Source: Myxococcales bacterium
GTDB lineage: Bacteria > Myxococcota_C > UBA6777
DNA length: 64,000 nucleotides
Assembly: GCA_020632975.1 (NCBI GenBank)
Contig: JACKEL010000016.1
Location: 1-64,000, forward strand
Reading direction: 5' to 3'
How positions within the stretch are numbered: position 1 is the first letter of the stretch; the number at the start of each line of letters is the position of its first letter. Under the pieces are notes generated by a model. That model was not told the origin of the DNA. It worked only from the letters and a program-made list of their open reading frames with translations, and ran no database searches. Of this stretch, positions 50,069-59,404 are shown in pieces. The position numbers and the translations under genes are program-made.

Positions 50069-50611
50069 TTGCAGTCTTGGATCGCTCGCATCATCTACGC
50101 ACCAACCGTTCTCTACCAACTGGCAACGCGCATCTTTACCAAAAGACGTGTGTGGGATGTTGTCGATGAAACGCTTGTCTTGGGAGCAATGCCTCTTAGA
50201 TGGGATGTCAAAAAGCTCGCATCGATGGGCATCAAAGGCGTGATCAACAATTGTGCAGAGTACAGTGGCCCCCAAAAAAGTTACGCGCGCTACAACATCG
50301 ATCAGTTTTACCTGCCCGTCATCGACTTTACGCCCCCAAAGCTCGAAGAGATCAATGCAGCGCTCTCTTTTATCGAGCAACATCGACAACGTGGTGAGCG
50401 CGTGTATCTACACTGCAAAGCGGGACGCGGACGCTCCGCGACCATCGCACTTTGTTACCTGATCACGCGCTATCAGCTCACCCCCGAACAAGCACAGCAA
50501 CGCCTTCAAGCGATCCGACCACGCATCGTCCGCGATCTTTGGCAACGCGAGGTTGTGCAAGAGTTTTTCTTACAGCAACAACAAGAGTCCCCTACATTGT
50601 CCTCCATCTAG
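50069..50611 (+). CDS. PTPMT1-like dual-specificity phosphatase
   Basis: A 180-residue phosphatase of the Cys-dependent fold with the P-loop HCKAGRGRSAT near residue 122 and the general-acid Asp in IDFTPPKLEEI. Its segments ETLVLGAMPLRWDVKKL and GVINNCAEY fit PTPMT1, which removes phosphate from phosphatidylglycerol phosphate. A short hydrophobic stretch at the N-terminus could bring it to the membrane. The TTG at 50069 is chosen because AGGAG sits seven bases upstream; an ATG ten codons earlier lacks a ribosome site. A role in phosphatidylglycerol synthesis is possible; protein phosphatase activity is the alternative. Confidence 0.78.
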   Translation: MQSWIARIIYAPTVLYQLATRIFTKRRVWDVVDETLVLGAMPLRWDVKKLASMGIKGVINNCAEYSGPQKSYARYNIDQFYLPVIDFTPPKLEEINAALSFIEQHRQRGERVYLHCKAGRGRSATIALCYLITRYQLTPEQAQQRLQAIRPRIVRDLWQREVVQEFFLQQQQESPTLSSI

Positions 50612-50735
50612 CCCGTCCTCCCATCGCAACTTTTCTGTGCCTTGCGTGTTTATGTGTGTCAACGAGAATCAAAGAAAGATCGAGGCATCCCCCTCAATCT
50701 TTCGCACACAAACCTCACTTCCAAGGAAGACTTTT

Positions 50736-52592
50736 ATGCTACCAACCAAACGAATCCTTGCCCCTTTGTCGTTTGTCACCCTTCTTTTAGGCGCTGTGCT
50801 TTTTACAACAACAGGCTGCCCCAATCCCCCTGTACAACCCGATGGAGGAAGCGAAGTCGCCACAGAAAGCCAAGTCGAAACCAGCCAAGAGACGACCAGC
50901 GACGCCAGCGAAAGCACGCCTGAAGCCACCACAGAGCCTACCCCCGAAGTCATCGCAGAGATCGCGCCCGAACAAGTAGAAAGCACCCCAGAAGCCCAGC
51001 CAGAGACCTCCCCTGAGACGACCCCCGAGTCCACCACATGCCAGCCCGCAACGCCCCAACAAGCGGGCGATATATCCACAGAGTACGGTACAGTGCGCGG
51101 TGTACAAGAAACCGATATCTGGATCTACAAAGGCATCCCTTACGCAGCGCCTCCTGTGGCCTCGCTTCGTTGGAAAGAGCCCCAAGCACCCAGCTGTTGG
51201 AGTGACATCCGCCCTGCGAGTAACTTTGGAGAAGTCTGCCCCCAAGTCGATGCGCGCACAGGAAACCAACGCGGCGCAGAAAACTGCCTCTTCCTCAACA
51301 TCTGGCGACCCGCACAAGCCACCCCACAACAAACCCGCCCTGTCATGGTGTTTATCCACGGTGGCGGAAACGTCCAAGGCTCTAGCAGCGAAACCATCAC
51401 CAACACCAATCGCGCGATCTACGATGGCTCACGCTTCGCAAGACAACAAGATGTGGTCGTCGTGACTTTCAACTATCGTCTTGCGGCCTTGGGATACCTT
51501 GCCTTGCCAGAGTTGGCCCAAGAATCTTCGCGCAAGCTCTCCGGGAACTACGGCTTTTTGGATCAGGTGTTTCTTCTCCAATGGGTACAGCGCAACATCC
51601 AAGCCTTTGGCGGCGATCCCAAACAAGTCATGATCTTCGGAGAGTCCGCAGGAGCCGTAAACACTTGTACTCACCTTGCTTCCCCCTTGTCCAAAGGTCT
51701 CTTCCATGCGGCGTTGATGCAAAGTGGCGCTTGCAACCTCAAAGAGTACAGCGTTGCAGAAGCCACAGGAAAAAAACTGGCCGATCAAAGTGATTGCAAA
51801 GACGCGACAGATCGTTTGGCTTGTTTGCGAGGCAAAGATGTCAACGACATCCTCAAGATGTTCCCTGGAGGAATCGAGATCACCAACCTGAAGTTTGGTG
51901 GAACCGATCGCGATTACGCCCCCGTAGTGGACGGTTACACGCTCCTGAAAAGTCCCGCCAAAGCCATCGCAGCCAAAGAACACAATGCTGTCCCCACAGT
52001 CATCGGCTCAAATGCCGATGAATACGAGTCTTTGCTATCACCTGCGATCCCTGTCCCCAACGCGGCTGCTTTTGAAGGCTATGTCAAAACGCTCCTTCCC
52101 AATGCAACAACCACCGAACTATCCGAAGTCTTCAAACTGTACGACGTCAACAATTACGCAGAGCCCCGCGAAGCACTTGTAGACTTCCTCACAGACTTTG
52201 CCTTTACTTGCCCCACCCGTTTTAACGCGAAAAATCTCGCACAAAACCAATCAGAACCTGTCTGGCGTTACTTTTTCTCCCGCCGCCCCAAGCTCGCCAA
52301 CAAAGAAGGACGCGCAGCACACGGGATTGAACTGCTTTATGTCTTCCAAAGCATCCTCAATATCCCCTTGTTTACGCCTGATCCCATCGATCTCAAGATC
52401 TCAAACAGCATGATGTTTTACTGGGCACAACTCACCAAAACACGCGAGCCCAACGGCACCAACCCACCACTCAAGTGGACCCCCTACGACGCCACCAAAG
52501 ACACCACCCTCCAAATCGACGAACCCTTGCAAGTCATCGACGGAGTCCGCACAGATCGTTGCGACCTCCTCGAAAAGATCGCCCTCCCCTAA
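50736..52592 (+). CDS. Type B carboxylesterase lipoprotein
   Basis: The 618-residue protein begins with a lipoprotein signal (Cys in TTTGC) and a Thr/Pro/Glu linker of about 90 residues. A complete carboxylesterase/para-nitrobenzyl esterase domain follows, with the Ser nucleophile in FGESAGA, an acid in SNADEYES and the His in GRAAHGIELLYVF. The oxyanion loop is VFIHGGGNVQG. Export and lipid anchoring imply it acts on esters outside the inner membrane. AAGGA lies nine bases before the ATG; the open frame extends 61 codons upstream over the end of the phosphatase gene. Confidence 0.9.
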   Translation: MLPTKRILAPLSFVTLLLGAVLFTTTGCPNPPVQPDGGSEVATESQVETSQETTSDASESTPEATTEPTPEVIAEIAPEQVESTPEAQPETSPETTPESTTCQPATPQQAGDISTEYGTVRGVQETDIWIYKGIPYAAPPVASLRWKEPQAPSCWSDIRPASNFGEVCPQVDARTGNQRGAENCLFLNIWRPAQATPQQTRPVMVFIHGGGNVQGSSSETITNTNRAIYDGSRFARQQDVVVVTFNYRLAALGYLALPELAQESSRKLSGNYGFLDQVFLLQWVQRNIQAFGGDPKQVMIFGESAGAVNTCTHLASPLSKGLFHAALMQSGACNLKEYSVAEATGKKLADQSDCKDATDRLACLRGKDVNDILKMFPGGIEITNLKFGGTDRDYAPVVDGYTLLKSPAKAIAAKEHNAVPTVIGSNADEYESLLSPAIPVPNAAAFEGYVKTLLPNATTTELSEVFKLYDVNNYAEPREALVDFLTDFAFTCPTRFNAKNLAQNQSEPVWRYFFSRRPKLANKEGRAAHGIELLYVFQSILNIPLFTPDPIDLKISNSMMFYWAQLTKTREPNGTNPPLKWTPYDATKDTTLQIDEPLQVIDGVRTDRCDLLEKIALP

Positions 52593-52600
52593 GCCCCATC

Positions 52601-53611
52601 CTAACGAGGCAAACGACACAGCGCGATCTTCAAAGGGTGCTTCCCATCGAACGATGGAAAGTCCTCTTCGGGTGACAAGATCTCGATGGCCTCAAGTGGC
52701 TTCTCCGACTTTTGCGCACATCGAATCAGACTTTCTCTCCATTCTTCCAAGTCAACCTCTGCCACATTATTCACCGCCACCAAACTTCCCCCTGGAGATG
52801 TCGCAAGCAAGGCTGGTTTGAACAAACTTTGGTAATCGCGGACGAGGTCTACCGCCCCAAAAGGGGTGCGTGCAAAGCGCGGTGGATCGAGGAAAACGAT
52901 ATCAAAGGTACGCGAAGAAAAACGCGTATAGGACCGCCGCGAAGCTTTTCCTTTGATGGGCAAGCCCGCAAGTTGACGCATCACAGGGATCGCATCTTCA
53001 TGCAAGAAACGCAGCGACTTTCCTTCTGTGAGGCCGTTGCACTCGGCATTTTCGCGCCCCCACGTCAGATTCGACGAAGCGAAGTCCACATTCCAGACCT
53101 CACGTGCACCCGCAGCCGCCGCGACGATCCCCATCGTGCAGGTATAAGCGAATAGATTGAGGACAGAAGCGCCCTTGGCATGGGCTCGCATCCACCGCCG
53201 CCCAGCGCGCATATCCAGGAAAAACAATGGATCGATCCCACGGTGACGCCCTTGCACCCGAAAGGTCAGTCCCATCTCTTTGCAAGTCATGGGAACAAGA
53301 GCTTCAGGGCTGGGTTGGTGCCATGGGGAAAAGTCTTGCTTGGCCCCTTTGGTACGGTGGTTATAGACAAGATGCTTGGCATCAGGGAGCTTTTCTTGCC
53401 AGAATCCCCCGATGGCATCGCGTTCTTCATCGTTCAAAGGGTCGCCAAAACTCTGGATCATCAACAGCGGACCATAGCGATCCACGGTGACTTTTGGCAT
53501 CCCTTCGACGGCTCCATGAAAAAGGCGATAAGCCTCGGTCTCTTCGGCATGTAGTGCATCCAACAAAGGTTGTCGTCGCAACCAAGCCGTCTCCATGATC
53601 TCCTGTACCAT
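52601..53611 (-). CDS. RlmI-like class I SAM-dependent methyltransferase
   Basis: A 336-residue enzyme of the RlmI/RlmK-like rRNA methyltransferase group. It has the RLFHGAVEGMPKVTVDRYG opening, the SAM-binding VLNLFAYTCTMGIVAAAAGA motif and catalytic-type VFLDPPRFAR. The N-terminal PUA domain of RlmI is absent, so RNA target recognition may differ. It is the last gene of a compact minus-strand run and starts 15 bases after the stop of the RNase Z-like gene. An ATG five codons later is possible. The modified base is not known. Confidence 0.83.
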   Translation of the reverse strand: MVQEIMETAWLRRQPLLDALHAEETEAYRLFHGAVEGMPKVTVDRYGPLLMIQSFGDPLNDEERDAIGGFWQEKLPDAKHLVYNHRTKGAKQDFSPWHQPSPEALVPMTCKEMGLTFRVQGRHRGIDPLFFLDMRAGRRWMRAHAKGASVLNLFAYTCTMGIVAAAAGAREVWNVDFASSNLTWGRENAECNGLTEGKSLRFLHEDAIPVMRQLAGLPIKGKASRRSYTRFSSRTFDIVFLDPPRFARTPFGAVDLVRDYQSLFKPALLATSPGGSLVAVNNVAEVDLEEWRESLIRCAQKSEKPLEAIEILSPEEDFPSFDGKHPLKIALCRLPR

Positions 53612-53626
53612 CGGGACTTTTCTCTC

Positions 53627-54496
53627 CTACCCAAACATCTTTGTGGGGACCACCTCATCAAACAACTGACCAGGCAGCACCACGTGGATACGTTCACGCA
53701 AAGCTGCGTCTGTCACGAGCGTATCCAACGCAGCCATGATCTCTTGGGCTGTATAACGCACAGAGAAATGAAAGAGTAGGAGCCGTTCTGCTTCCAATCG
53801 CACAAAAGCCTCGATGGCTTCGGTCAAAGTGCTGTGAACATAAGAGGTATCAGGATCAAGAAAAGTCGCTTCGTGGATCAACAACATCGCCCCACGCGAA
53901 GGCTCGTCCTCAAGAGGCTTTCCGTCTCCAGAGAAGGCCACCACAGGGACTTCGACCACGTCGCTCATCGCTTCGCGGCCCTTTTCTTGGATCAGCTCGC
54001 GGATCGCTTGACCACCGAGCTTAACGTACTCAGGACGGAGTTTGAGCCGCGTTTGGGAGATGCGATACGCCAAGCACAGATCGTAATCCACGTGCTTTGC
54101 TTCCATCGCGATCACTTCAAGTTCACGACCATAACGCAAAGGCACCCGATCTCCCGGCATCATAGGATTCAATTCGACCATCTGCTCCCAATCGCGAAAC
54201 TCACTCGAAAAGTACGCAAACAAGCGTTGAAAGACCCCAGAAGTCGCGGGATAGCTCACGCGCAAAGGAGGCACAGACTGTTCACTCTGAAAGATCCCCC
54301 TCCTTCTCATCATGATCAAAAGGCGCAAACCTGTGAAATGATCGATGTGTGCGTGCGACAAAAAGACGTCGTGAATCCCCAAAGCACGGGACTCTAGGAA
54401 CAAACCAAGGCCCTCTCCTGCATCAAACAGTAGATGCAGCGGCTCCAAATAAAACCAATTGGATAACAGAGCTTTCGAATAAGCCGTGATACGCAT
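53627..54496 (-). CDS. RNase Z-like metallo-beta-lactamase fold hydrolase
   Basis: This 289-residue protein has the zinc motif LSHAHIDHFTGL, a later Asp in AFSGDGKPL, the HEATFLDPD block and the terminal His in LFHFSVRYTAQE. HEAT with HST and HFS/SRY is the arrangement of ribonuclease Z, which trims the 3' end of tRNA precursors. It begins directly at the beta-lactamase core and the exosite arm typical of RNase Z seems short, so a related hydrolase cannot be excluded. The ATG at 54496 has GAGG upstream. It is cotranscribed with the methyltransferase, which also fits RNA work. Confidence 0.78.
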   Translation of the reverse strand: MRITAYSKALLSNWFYLEPLHLLFDAGEGLGLFLESRALGIHDVFLSHAHIDHFTGLRLLIMMRRRGIFQSEQSVPPLRVSYPATSGVFQRLFAYFSSEFRDWEQMVELNPMMPGDRVPLRYGRELEVIAMEAKHVDYDLCLAYRISQTRLKLRPEYVKLGGQAIRELIQEKGREAMSDVVEVPVVAFSGDGKPLEDEPSRGAMLLIHEATFLDPDTSYVHSTLTEAIEAFVRLEAERLLLFHFSVRYTAQEIMAALDTLVTDAALRERIHVVLPGQLFDEVVPTKMFG

Positions 54497-54582
54497 CGTT
54501 TCCTCTCCCAATGCAAAAGCTGACCACAGATTTCTCCTGTAGCAGACGACCCGCTACTGCGAAGGTTCGATGGAAGGCGAGA

Positions 54583-55623
54583 TCAGCGAGGAAGAGGACG
54601 ACGAGAAGAAGGCGGACCCTTAGGACATGCGACGTGTTCTTGCTCAGACACCAAAAATCCTGAAGGCGACCAGATCCGCGTTACGCCGCAAGGTTCGCCA
54701 AGATGATAAAAGAACTCCATACGCTTTTCGCCATTGGACATCCAAAAGAGATGATGCCCGTGACGTCGGTTCTTACGGAAAAACATCGACGAGGCTTTTT
54801 GACCATTCGCATGCCAAGACACCAGTTGGCCTTCCAGATCTCCTTGGTGATAATGTCGGACTTTTTCTAAGTTGCCTTGCGCGTGCCAGTTTTTCCAAGT
54901 CCCATCGCGTCGCCCGTGGAGATGCTGTCCCTCTTCGGCCTTTTGACCATTTTCGTACCAACGCAGGGAAGGCCCATGCATCTTGCCATGAAGGTACGTA
55001 ACAAGCCGCATCTTCCGACCATTGGGAAACCACCAGATCGCAGCGCCTTCTCTGCGGCCGTCCATCCAAAAGTCTTCAGACCAACGTTGTCCACCTCGGT
55101 ACCACCGCCAAGTCCGCAGATAACGCACCCGCGGCAACACCAAAGCCGAGACCACACGAGAAGAAGGCCGCGAAGCAACGCGCGAAGAAGGCCGCGAAGA
55201 CGGGGATATCCGTTGACTCACAGGACGTGAAGTCGGCACAGGCTGCGCCTTCTTTAACAAGCTCTCTCGCGGCGGAAGGCCGACCCACCAAGTCTTTCGC
55301 GAAGTCATCTGACCATGAAGATAGAAAGACTCCATCTGGCGACTTCCATCTTGCAACCAGAAGGTCTCGCGCATGTGTTTTTTGCCATACCACCACTGAC
55401 GCAGCAGACGCGCCTTGCCATTGGGCCAACAACGACGCTCCGTTCCGTGTTTTTTCGCTGCTTCCTGCTTTTTCTGTGGGTCGCGTTTCATCGCAGGCAC
55501 GGCCTCTTTGCAAGGAGCAGACGCCCACGCGTTTCCTTCCGCACACAACAGGCCCAACACGCCACAGATCAACCACCACGCTGTTTTTTGCGCCATCTTT
55601 GCAACTCGCCTTTGTCTATCCAT
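54583..55623 (-). CDS. Exported MORN-type repeat protein
   Basis: A 346-residue protein with a leader peptide (ending AWASA) and about eight repeats of the MORN_2 kind in two blocks. A typical one is GPSLRWYENGQKAEEGQHLHG; the consensus is G-x4-W-x2-NGQ-K. Between the blocks, residues 125-165 are a Ser/Arg/Pro stretch with repeated SRPSSRV. Such repeats are found in YwqK-like proteins and in bacterial surface or periplasmic proteins; they bind partners rather than catalyse. The ATG at 55623 lies seven bases after the helicase stop, so coupling is likely. An inner ATG at 55596 is an alternative start. Confidence 0.75.
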   Translation of the reverse strand: MDRQRRVAKMAQKTAWWLICGVLGLLCAEGNAWASAPCKEAVPAMKRDPQKKQEAAKKHGTERRCWPNGKARLLRQWWYGKKHMRETFWLQDGSRQMESFYLHGQMTSRKTWWVGLPPRESLLKKAQPVPTSRPVSQRISPSSRPSSRVASRPSSRVVSALVLPRVRYLRTWRWYRGGQRWSEDFWMDGRREGAAIWWFPNGRKMRLVTYLHGKMHGPSLRWYENGQKAEEGQHLHGRRDGTWKNWHAQGNLEKVRHYHQGDLEGQLVSWHANGQKASSMFFRKNRRHGHHLFWMSNGEKRMEFFYHLGEPCGVTRIWSPSGFLVSEQEHVACPKGPPSSRRPLPR

Positions 55624-55629
55624 GGGTGC

Positions 55630-57561
55630 CTATCCTTCGCATTCAAAAGGAGGCGCCTCATCATCCCAAGCACTCAGCCAACCATCCATACACTGCGCAT
55701 ATTCCAAAAAAGACTGGTAAAAAGCCTCGCTCCCCAACGTCGCGCTATCCCCCACCACCAACAAAAAGCGTCTTGCTCGCGTCAGCGCCACATTCATACG
55801 GCGGATATCCTTCAAAAATCCGATCTGTCCGTCATCATTGGAACGCACAAGATCCACGATAATCGCTTCTTTTTCTCGGCCTTGGAATCCATCGACAGTA
55901 TCGATCTCCAAACCTTGATGATAAGGCTCAGACAAAAGCTCGCGCAAAGCTCGAACCTGCGCATAATAGGGCGTAATCACCGCAACATCTACAGGCGCGA
56001 CACCACGCCCCAACAACCGAAGAACCTCTGCGGCGACACGTTCGGCCTGTTCGGGGTTTGCGACGCTCGGATCTTCTTGTGAACTGGTCTCTGTCCAACC
56101 TTTTCCCGCAGTATCGAGAAAGATCAATGGATGCGCTCGCAAGGGATCTTCCGCCACATCTGGGAGTTGTTCTAGGCGATGTTCGCGGTTCCCTTCAGCG
56201 GCGATCAGTGCGCCACCATACAATTCATCCGAAGGGAAGGTCATAATCGTCTCGTGCATACGATACTGGATGGTCAACATCGCAAGCAGTTTGTCTCGTT
56301 GCTCTTCGTAAAGTCGCGCAAAGATCGTCTCTCCGAGCCCTTGGCGCTCTGCGTCAGGGTCGATGATCGTAGGCGGCAACTGCATGGGATCGCCAGCCAT
56401 CACGACACGCCGCGCCCTCGACAGTGCGGAAAGCGCCAAAGGATCGACAGCTTGGGTCGCTTCATCAAGGACCACAAGATCAAAGCGACGTTTCCCCATC
56501 ACGGAAGAGTCGGCCCCTGCGGCTGTTGCGCAGATCACTTGTGCTTGTCCCAAGATCATCTCTTGGGCACCTTTAAGATGTTTTCGAGCATCTTGCATCA
56601 AACCACGCGCTTCTTCTTTCAAGGTAAGCCGTTCTGCGCGCGGTAGCTCCCCACGACTGATCTTGCGCTCGATACGATTGCGGATCTCTCGGGCCTCCCG
56701 CATCCAACGCCGTGCCATCGCAAACTCTTCGGTCTTTTCGAGCTTTGCATCCATCGTGTGCGCTTCAATCTTTGCAGAAACCCGCGCAGGATGCCCCAAA
56801 CGCACCAAAGATATCCCCGCATCCACGAGCCTTTCGGCCAAGTTATCTACCGCGGTATTGCTCGCAGCCGTCGCAAGAACGGACTCCCCACGACGCACCG
56901 CTTGTACGACAACTTCTACCAAAGTCCGCGTTTTCCCCGTCCCTGGCGGCCCATGAATCAAAGCCACATCTTCAGCGGACAAAGCCATGCGAACAGCCTC
57001 TTGTTGCGGCTCATTCAAGCCTGCATCCGCCCAATGTAGTGTAGGTTTGCTTGCGAAAAGTGCGGGAGATTGGCCAAAAAAGATCTCGCGTAAACGAGCG
57101 GAGTCTTTGCCACCTTGCGCTTGTTTGAAGGCAAGGATCGCTTGTGCCCCACGCTGAAAGGTCACTTGTGGATCATCTCGATCCAGCGAAAAGTTCCCTT
57201 GTTCGAGGCGATCTACCAAGTCATCGACCATCACCCCCAAGCGTTCGCCACGTCTGCGCGAAACCACCCCCATCACAGCTTCAGGGCTATCAGGATCATC
57301 CCACCACAAACGCACGGGATCTCCCGAGCCGATGCGCAGTTTGTCGAGTCCTTCTTTGGCCATCGTGATCAGCCACAACAACAACCGTCCGCCGGGTGCT
57401 GCGTCAACTTCTACGATCCGCAACTCTGTGAGCGCGTAACCTTCCCCCACGCGCTCTGCGAGCGTTTTGGCCCGTCGTTCCTCCAAAAAGCGCGCGTGGG
57501 TTGCATCGCGTTCCTGTTGCCAAAGTGCCTCAAGACGTTCCAAGCGCTCTTTTGCGTTCAT
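55630..57561 (-). CDS. SF1B helicase, IGHMBP2/DNA2-like
   Basis: The 643-residue helicase has all superfamily 1 motifs: Q-like NEPQQEAV, motif I GPPGTGKT, motif II VVLDEATQ, motif III MAGDPMQLPPT, IV-V TIQYRMHE and TVDGFQGREKEAIIVDLVRSN, and motif VI VALTRARR. An N-terminal beta-barrel (about 30-150) and a helical stalk between motifs I and II match the IGHMBP2/Upf1 group, which unwind RNA or DNA 5' to 3'. The ATG at 57561 is used; a TTG six codons upstream is possible. It lies between the HEAT protein and the MORN protein in one compact run. Confidence 0.9.
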   Translation of the reverse strand: MNAKERLERLEALWQQERDATHARFLEERRAKTLAERVGEGYALTELRIVEVDAAPGGRLLLWLITMAKEGLDKLRIGSGDPVRLWWDDPDSPEAVMGVVSRRRGERLGVMVDDLVDRLEQGNFSLDRDDPQVTFQRGAQAILAFKQAQGGKDSARLREIFFGQSPALFASKPTLHWADAGLNEPQQEAVRMALSAEDVALIHGPPGTGKTRTLVEVVVQAVRRGESVLATAASNTAVDNLAERLVDAGISLVRLGHPARVSAKIEAHTMDAKLEKTEEFAMARRWMREAREIRNRIERKISRGELPRAERLTLKEEARGLMQDARKHLKGAQEMILGQAQVICATAAGADSSVMGKRRFDLVVLDEATQAVDPLALSALSRARRVVMAGDPMQLPPTIIDPDAERQGLGETIFARLYEEQRDKLLAMLTIQYRMHETIMTFPSDELYGGALIAAEGNREHRLEQLPDVAEDPLRAHPLIFLDTAGKGWTETSSQEDPSVANPEQAERVAAEVLRLLGRGVAPVDVAVITPYYAQVRALRELLSEPYHQGLEIDTVDGFQGREKEAIIVDLVRSNDDGQIGFLKDIRRMNVALTRARRFLLVVGDSATLGSEAFYQSFLEYAQCMDGWLSAWDDEAPPFECEG

Positions 57562-57585
57562 CCAACCAAGGTCCCCCAAAAAAGA

Positions 57586-59085
57586 TTATGCGGAGAAAAA
57601 AGCTTCATCCAGTTCGTCGTCATTTCCATCGAAAAAGTGATTGAGATCGAAGTCTGCCCAACGTTTTTGCAAGATCGACAGCGCAAAAGCAGTGGTGGGT
57701 TTGTTGCGGAAAGATGGGGGTGAGTGAGCGATCGCATCATGAAGCGCAGCTTCTACGTACTCACGTCCCAACTGCACAAGCGCGTCAAATGCGGCGCTTT
57801 GGACCCACTCATCATCATGCAACAAAAGCTGAATCAACGTAGGAACCGAAGCAGACGCAGCATCTCCAAGTTTCCCAAGAGCAAAAGCCGCATCTCGACG
57901 AACCCACTCGCTTTCGTCCTGTAAGGCCGTGGTGAGGGCTTGGATGATCTCTGAACGATGGCTTCCAATTCTTCCAAGAGCATCCACCGCAGCGCTACGA
58001 CGGTTGGGATCGGGATCTTGCAGTCGGGTTTCGATGTGTTGCCAGATCTCCTTGGCTTCAGGGCGGATCTGATGAAGAGCTTCTGAAGCCGCCATCCAAA
58101 CTCCCCAAGCATCGTCTCGTAGGGCTTCTGCAAGTTCAGGGATGGCGGGCTCTGCGGCTTTTTTCATAAAGCCCAAGGCTTCGGCCGCTGCCATACGAAC
58201 CCACTTGCGACCTTCGCGCAGAGAGTCACGCAACGCGGCAACAGCCTTTGATGCTGCGTCCCCAAAAGCCCCCAAAGACTTTGCGGCAGCCGCACGCACT
58301 TGATCTTCGCTATCATGCAACGCGGCTTCGAGTGCTTCGAGGACTTGGGGTTCAGGTTCACCGATACCACCCAAAGCCTCGGATGCTGCGGCACGACAGC
58401 GAGGCTCACTGTCTTTCATCAAAAGCAAAAGATCGGGGATCGCGTCTTTGGCAGCCTTCCCCAAAAAGCCCAGTGCACGGGCAGCATGAAAGCGCACAAA
58501 TCCATGGGAGTCTCGAAGCGCTTGCATCAGGGGCATCGCCCCCACAGACTCCAATGCGGCCCGTCCCATCGACACCAGCGACGACGAAGCATGGAGTCGC
58601 ACCACCCCTTCGGGATCTTGAAGGGCTTTTTGAAGCGCTTCCACCACAGCAGGAGTATGCAAACGCAAAGCCCCCAAAGCCCAGGCAGCACGGCCACGAA
58701 CAGCACCATTTTCGCTTTGCAACTTCTCAAGCAAAGGAGCTTCCATCTGTGAGGAAGGCCAACGCAGCTTTTCAAGCAAAGCTTCCACAACCGCGAGTCG
58801 TACAGGCTCTGAAGCATCGCACATCAGGCCCAAAAGACACTCTTGTGCAGAGAGAGGCAGTTCTCCCACACGCGCAAGTGTCCATACCGCCGAAACCCGC
58901 AGTGTTTCGAGATAACGAGGGGCCGTCGCTTTGCACAGCAGTTCGAGTTCTTCTTCGCTGTGCGTCTCCTCTTCGATGCTCTCTTCTAATTGTTTGATCA
59001 AGGCCCGCACATCACCCGAAGGTGCCGAAAGATAAGCCCTCAACTGTGACCACTTGTTGTCTTTTTTTTGCGGTGCCTGATCCAT
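57586..59085 (-). CDS. Cytoplasmic HEAT-repeat protein
   Basis: A 499-residue protein without leader peptide, made of about 12 HEAT repeats of roughly 32 to 37 residues. Examples are DPEGVVRLHASSSLVSMG, DSEDQVRAAAAKSLGAFG and DESEWVRRDAAFALGKLG, typical of the E-Z/PBS-lyase type. The C-terminus is a strongly acidic tail (DGNDDELDEAF). It is the first gene of the minus-strand run and stops 24 bases before the helicase start, so it may be a partner of that helicase. The ATG at 59085 has GGAG nine bases upstream. Confidence 0.85.
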   Translation of the reverse strand: MDQAPQKKDNKWSQLRAYLSAPSGDVRALIKQLEESIEEETHSEEELELLCKATAPRYLETLRVSAVWTLARVGELPLSAQECLLGLMCDASEPVRLAVVEALLEKLRWPSSQMEAPLLEKLQSENGAVRGRAAWALGALRLHTPAVVEALQKALQDPEGVVRLHASSSLVSMGRAALESVGAMPLMQALRDSHGFVRFHAARALGFLGKAAKDAIPDLLLLMKDSEPRCRAAASEALGGIGEPEPQVLEALEAALHDSEDQVRAAAAKSLGAFGDAASKAVAALRDSLREGRKWVRMAAAEALGFMKKAAEPAIPELAEALRDDAWGVWMAASEALHQIRPEAKEIWQHIETRLQDPDPNRRSAAVDALGRIGSHRSEIIQALTTALQDESEWVRRDAAFALGKLGDAASASVPTLIQLLLHDDEWVQSAAFDALVQLGREYVEAALHDAIAHSPPSFRNKPTTAFALSILQKRWADFDLNHFFDGNDDELDEAFFSA

Positions 59086-59404
59086 CGTAGCGTTCTCCAA
59101 AATTAACACGAATAATCTTGCTTACAATCTCTTTATGGCTCCCCAAAGGCACACAAACGCCTTACCTCACGAGAAAAAGCCCCATCCATCCTATTCGTAC
59201 CCACAGGACCGCGCTCAGAGGTGCTTTTCTCTTCAAAAGTATCGGCATCCACAAGCAAAAGTTGCAAGGGCAAAAGCCCTACTTTTGCGCACAATGGGAA
59301 GCCTGACGTATCTATGCCCAAAACATTGACGAAAGACCATCCTAGGGAAGTCGTTTCGCTTTGCAAGCATTTCTTGTCTTTTTGCTGTTTGGAAGGGAGG
59401 ATTT

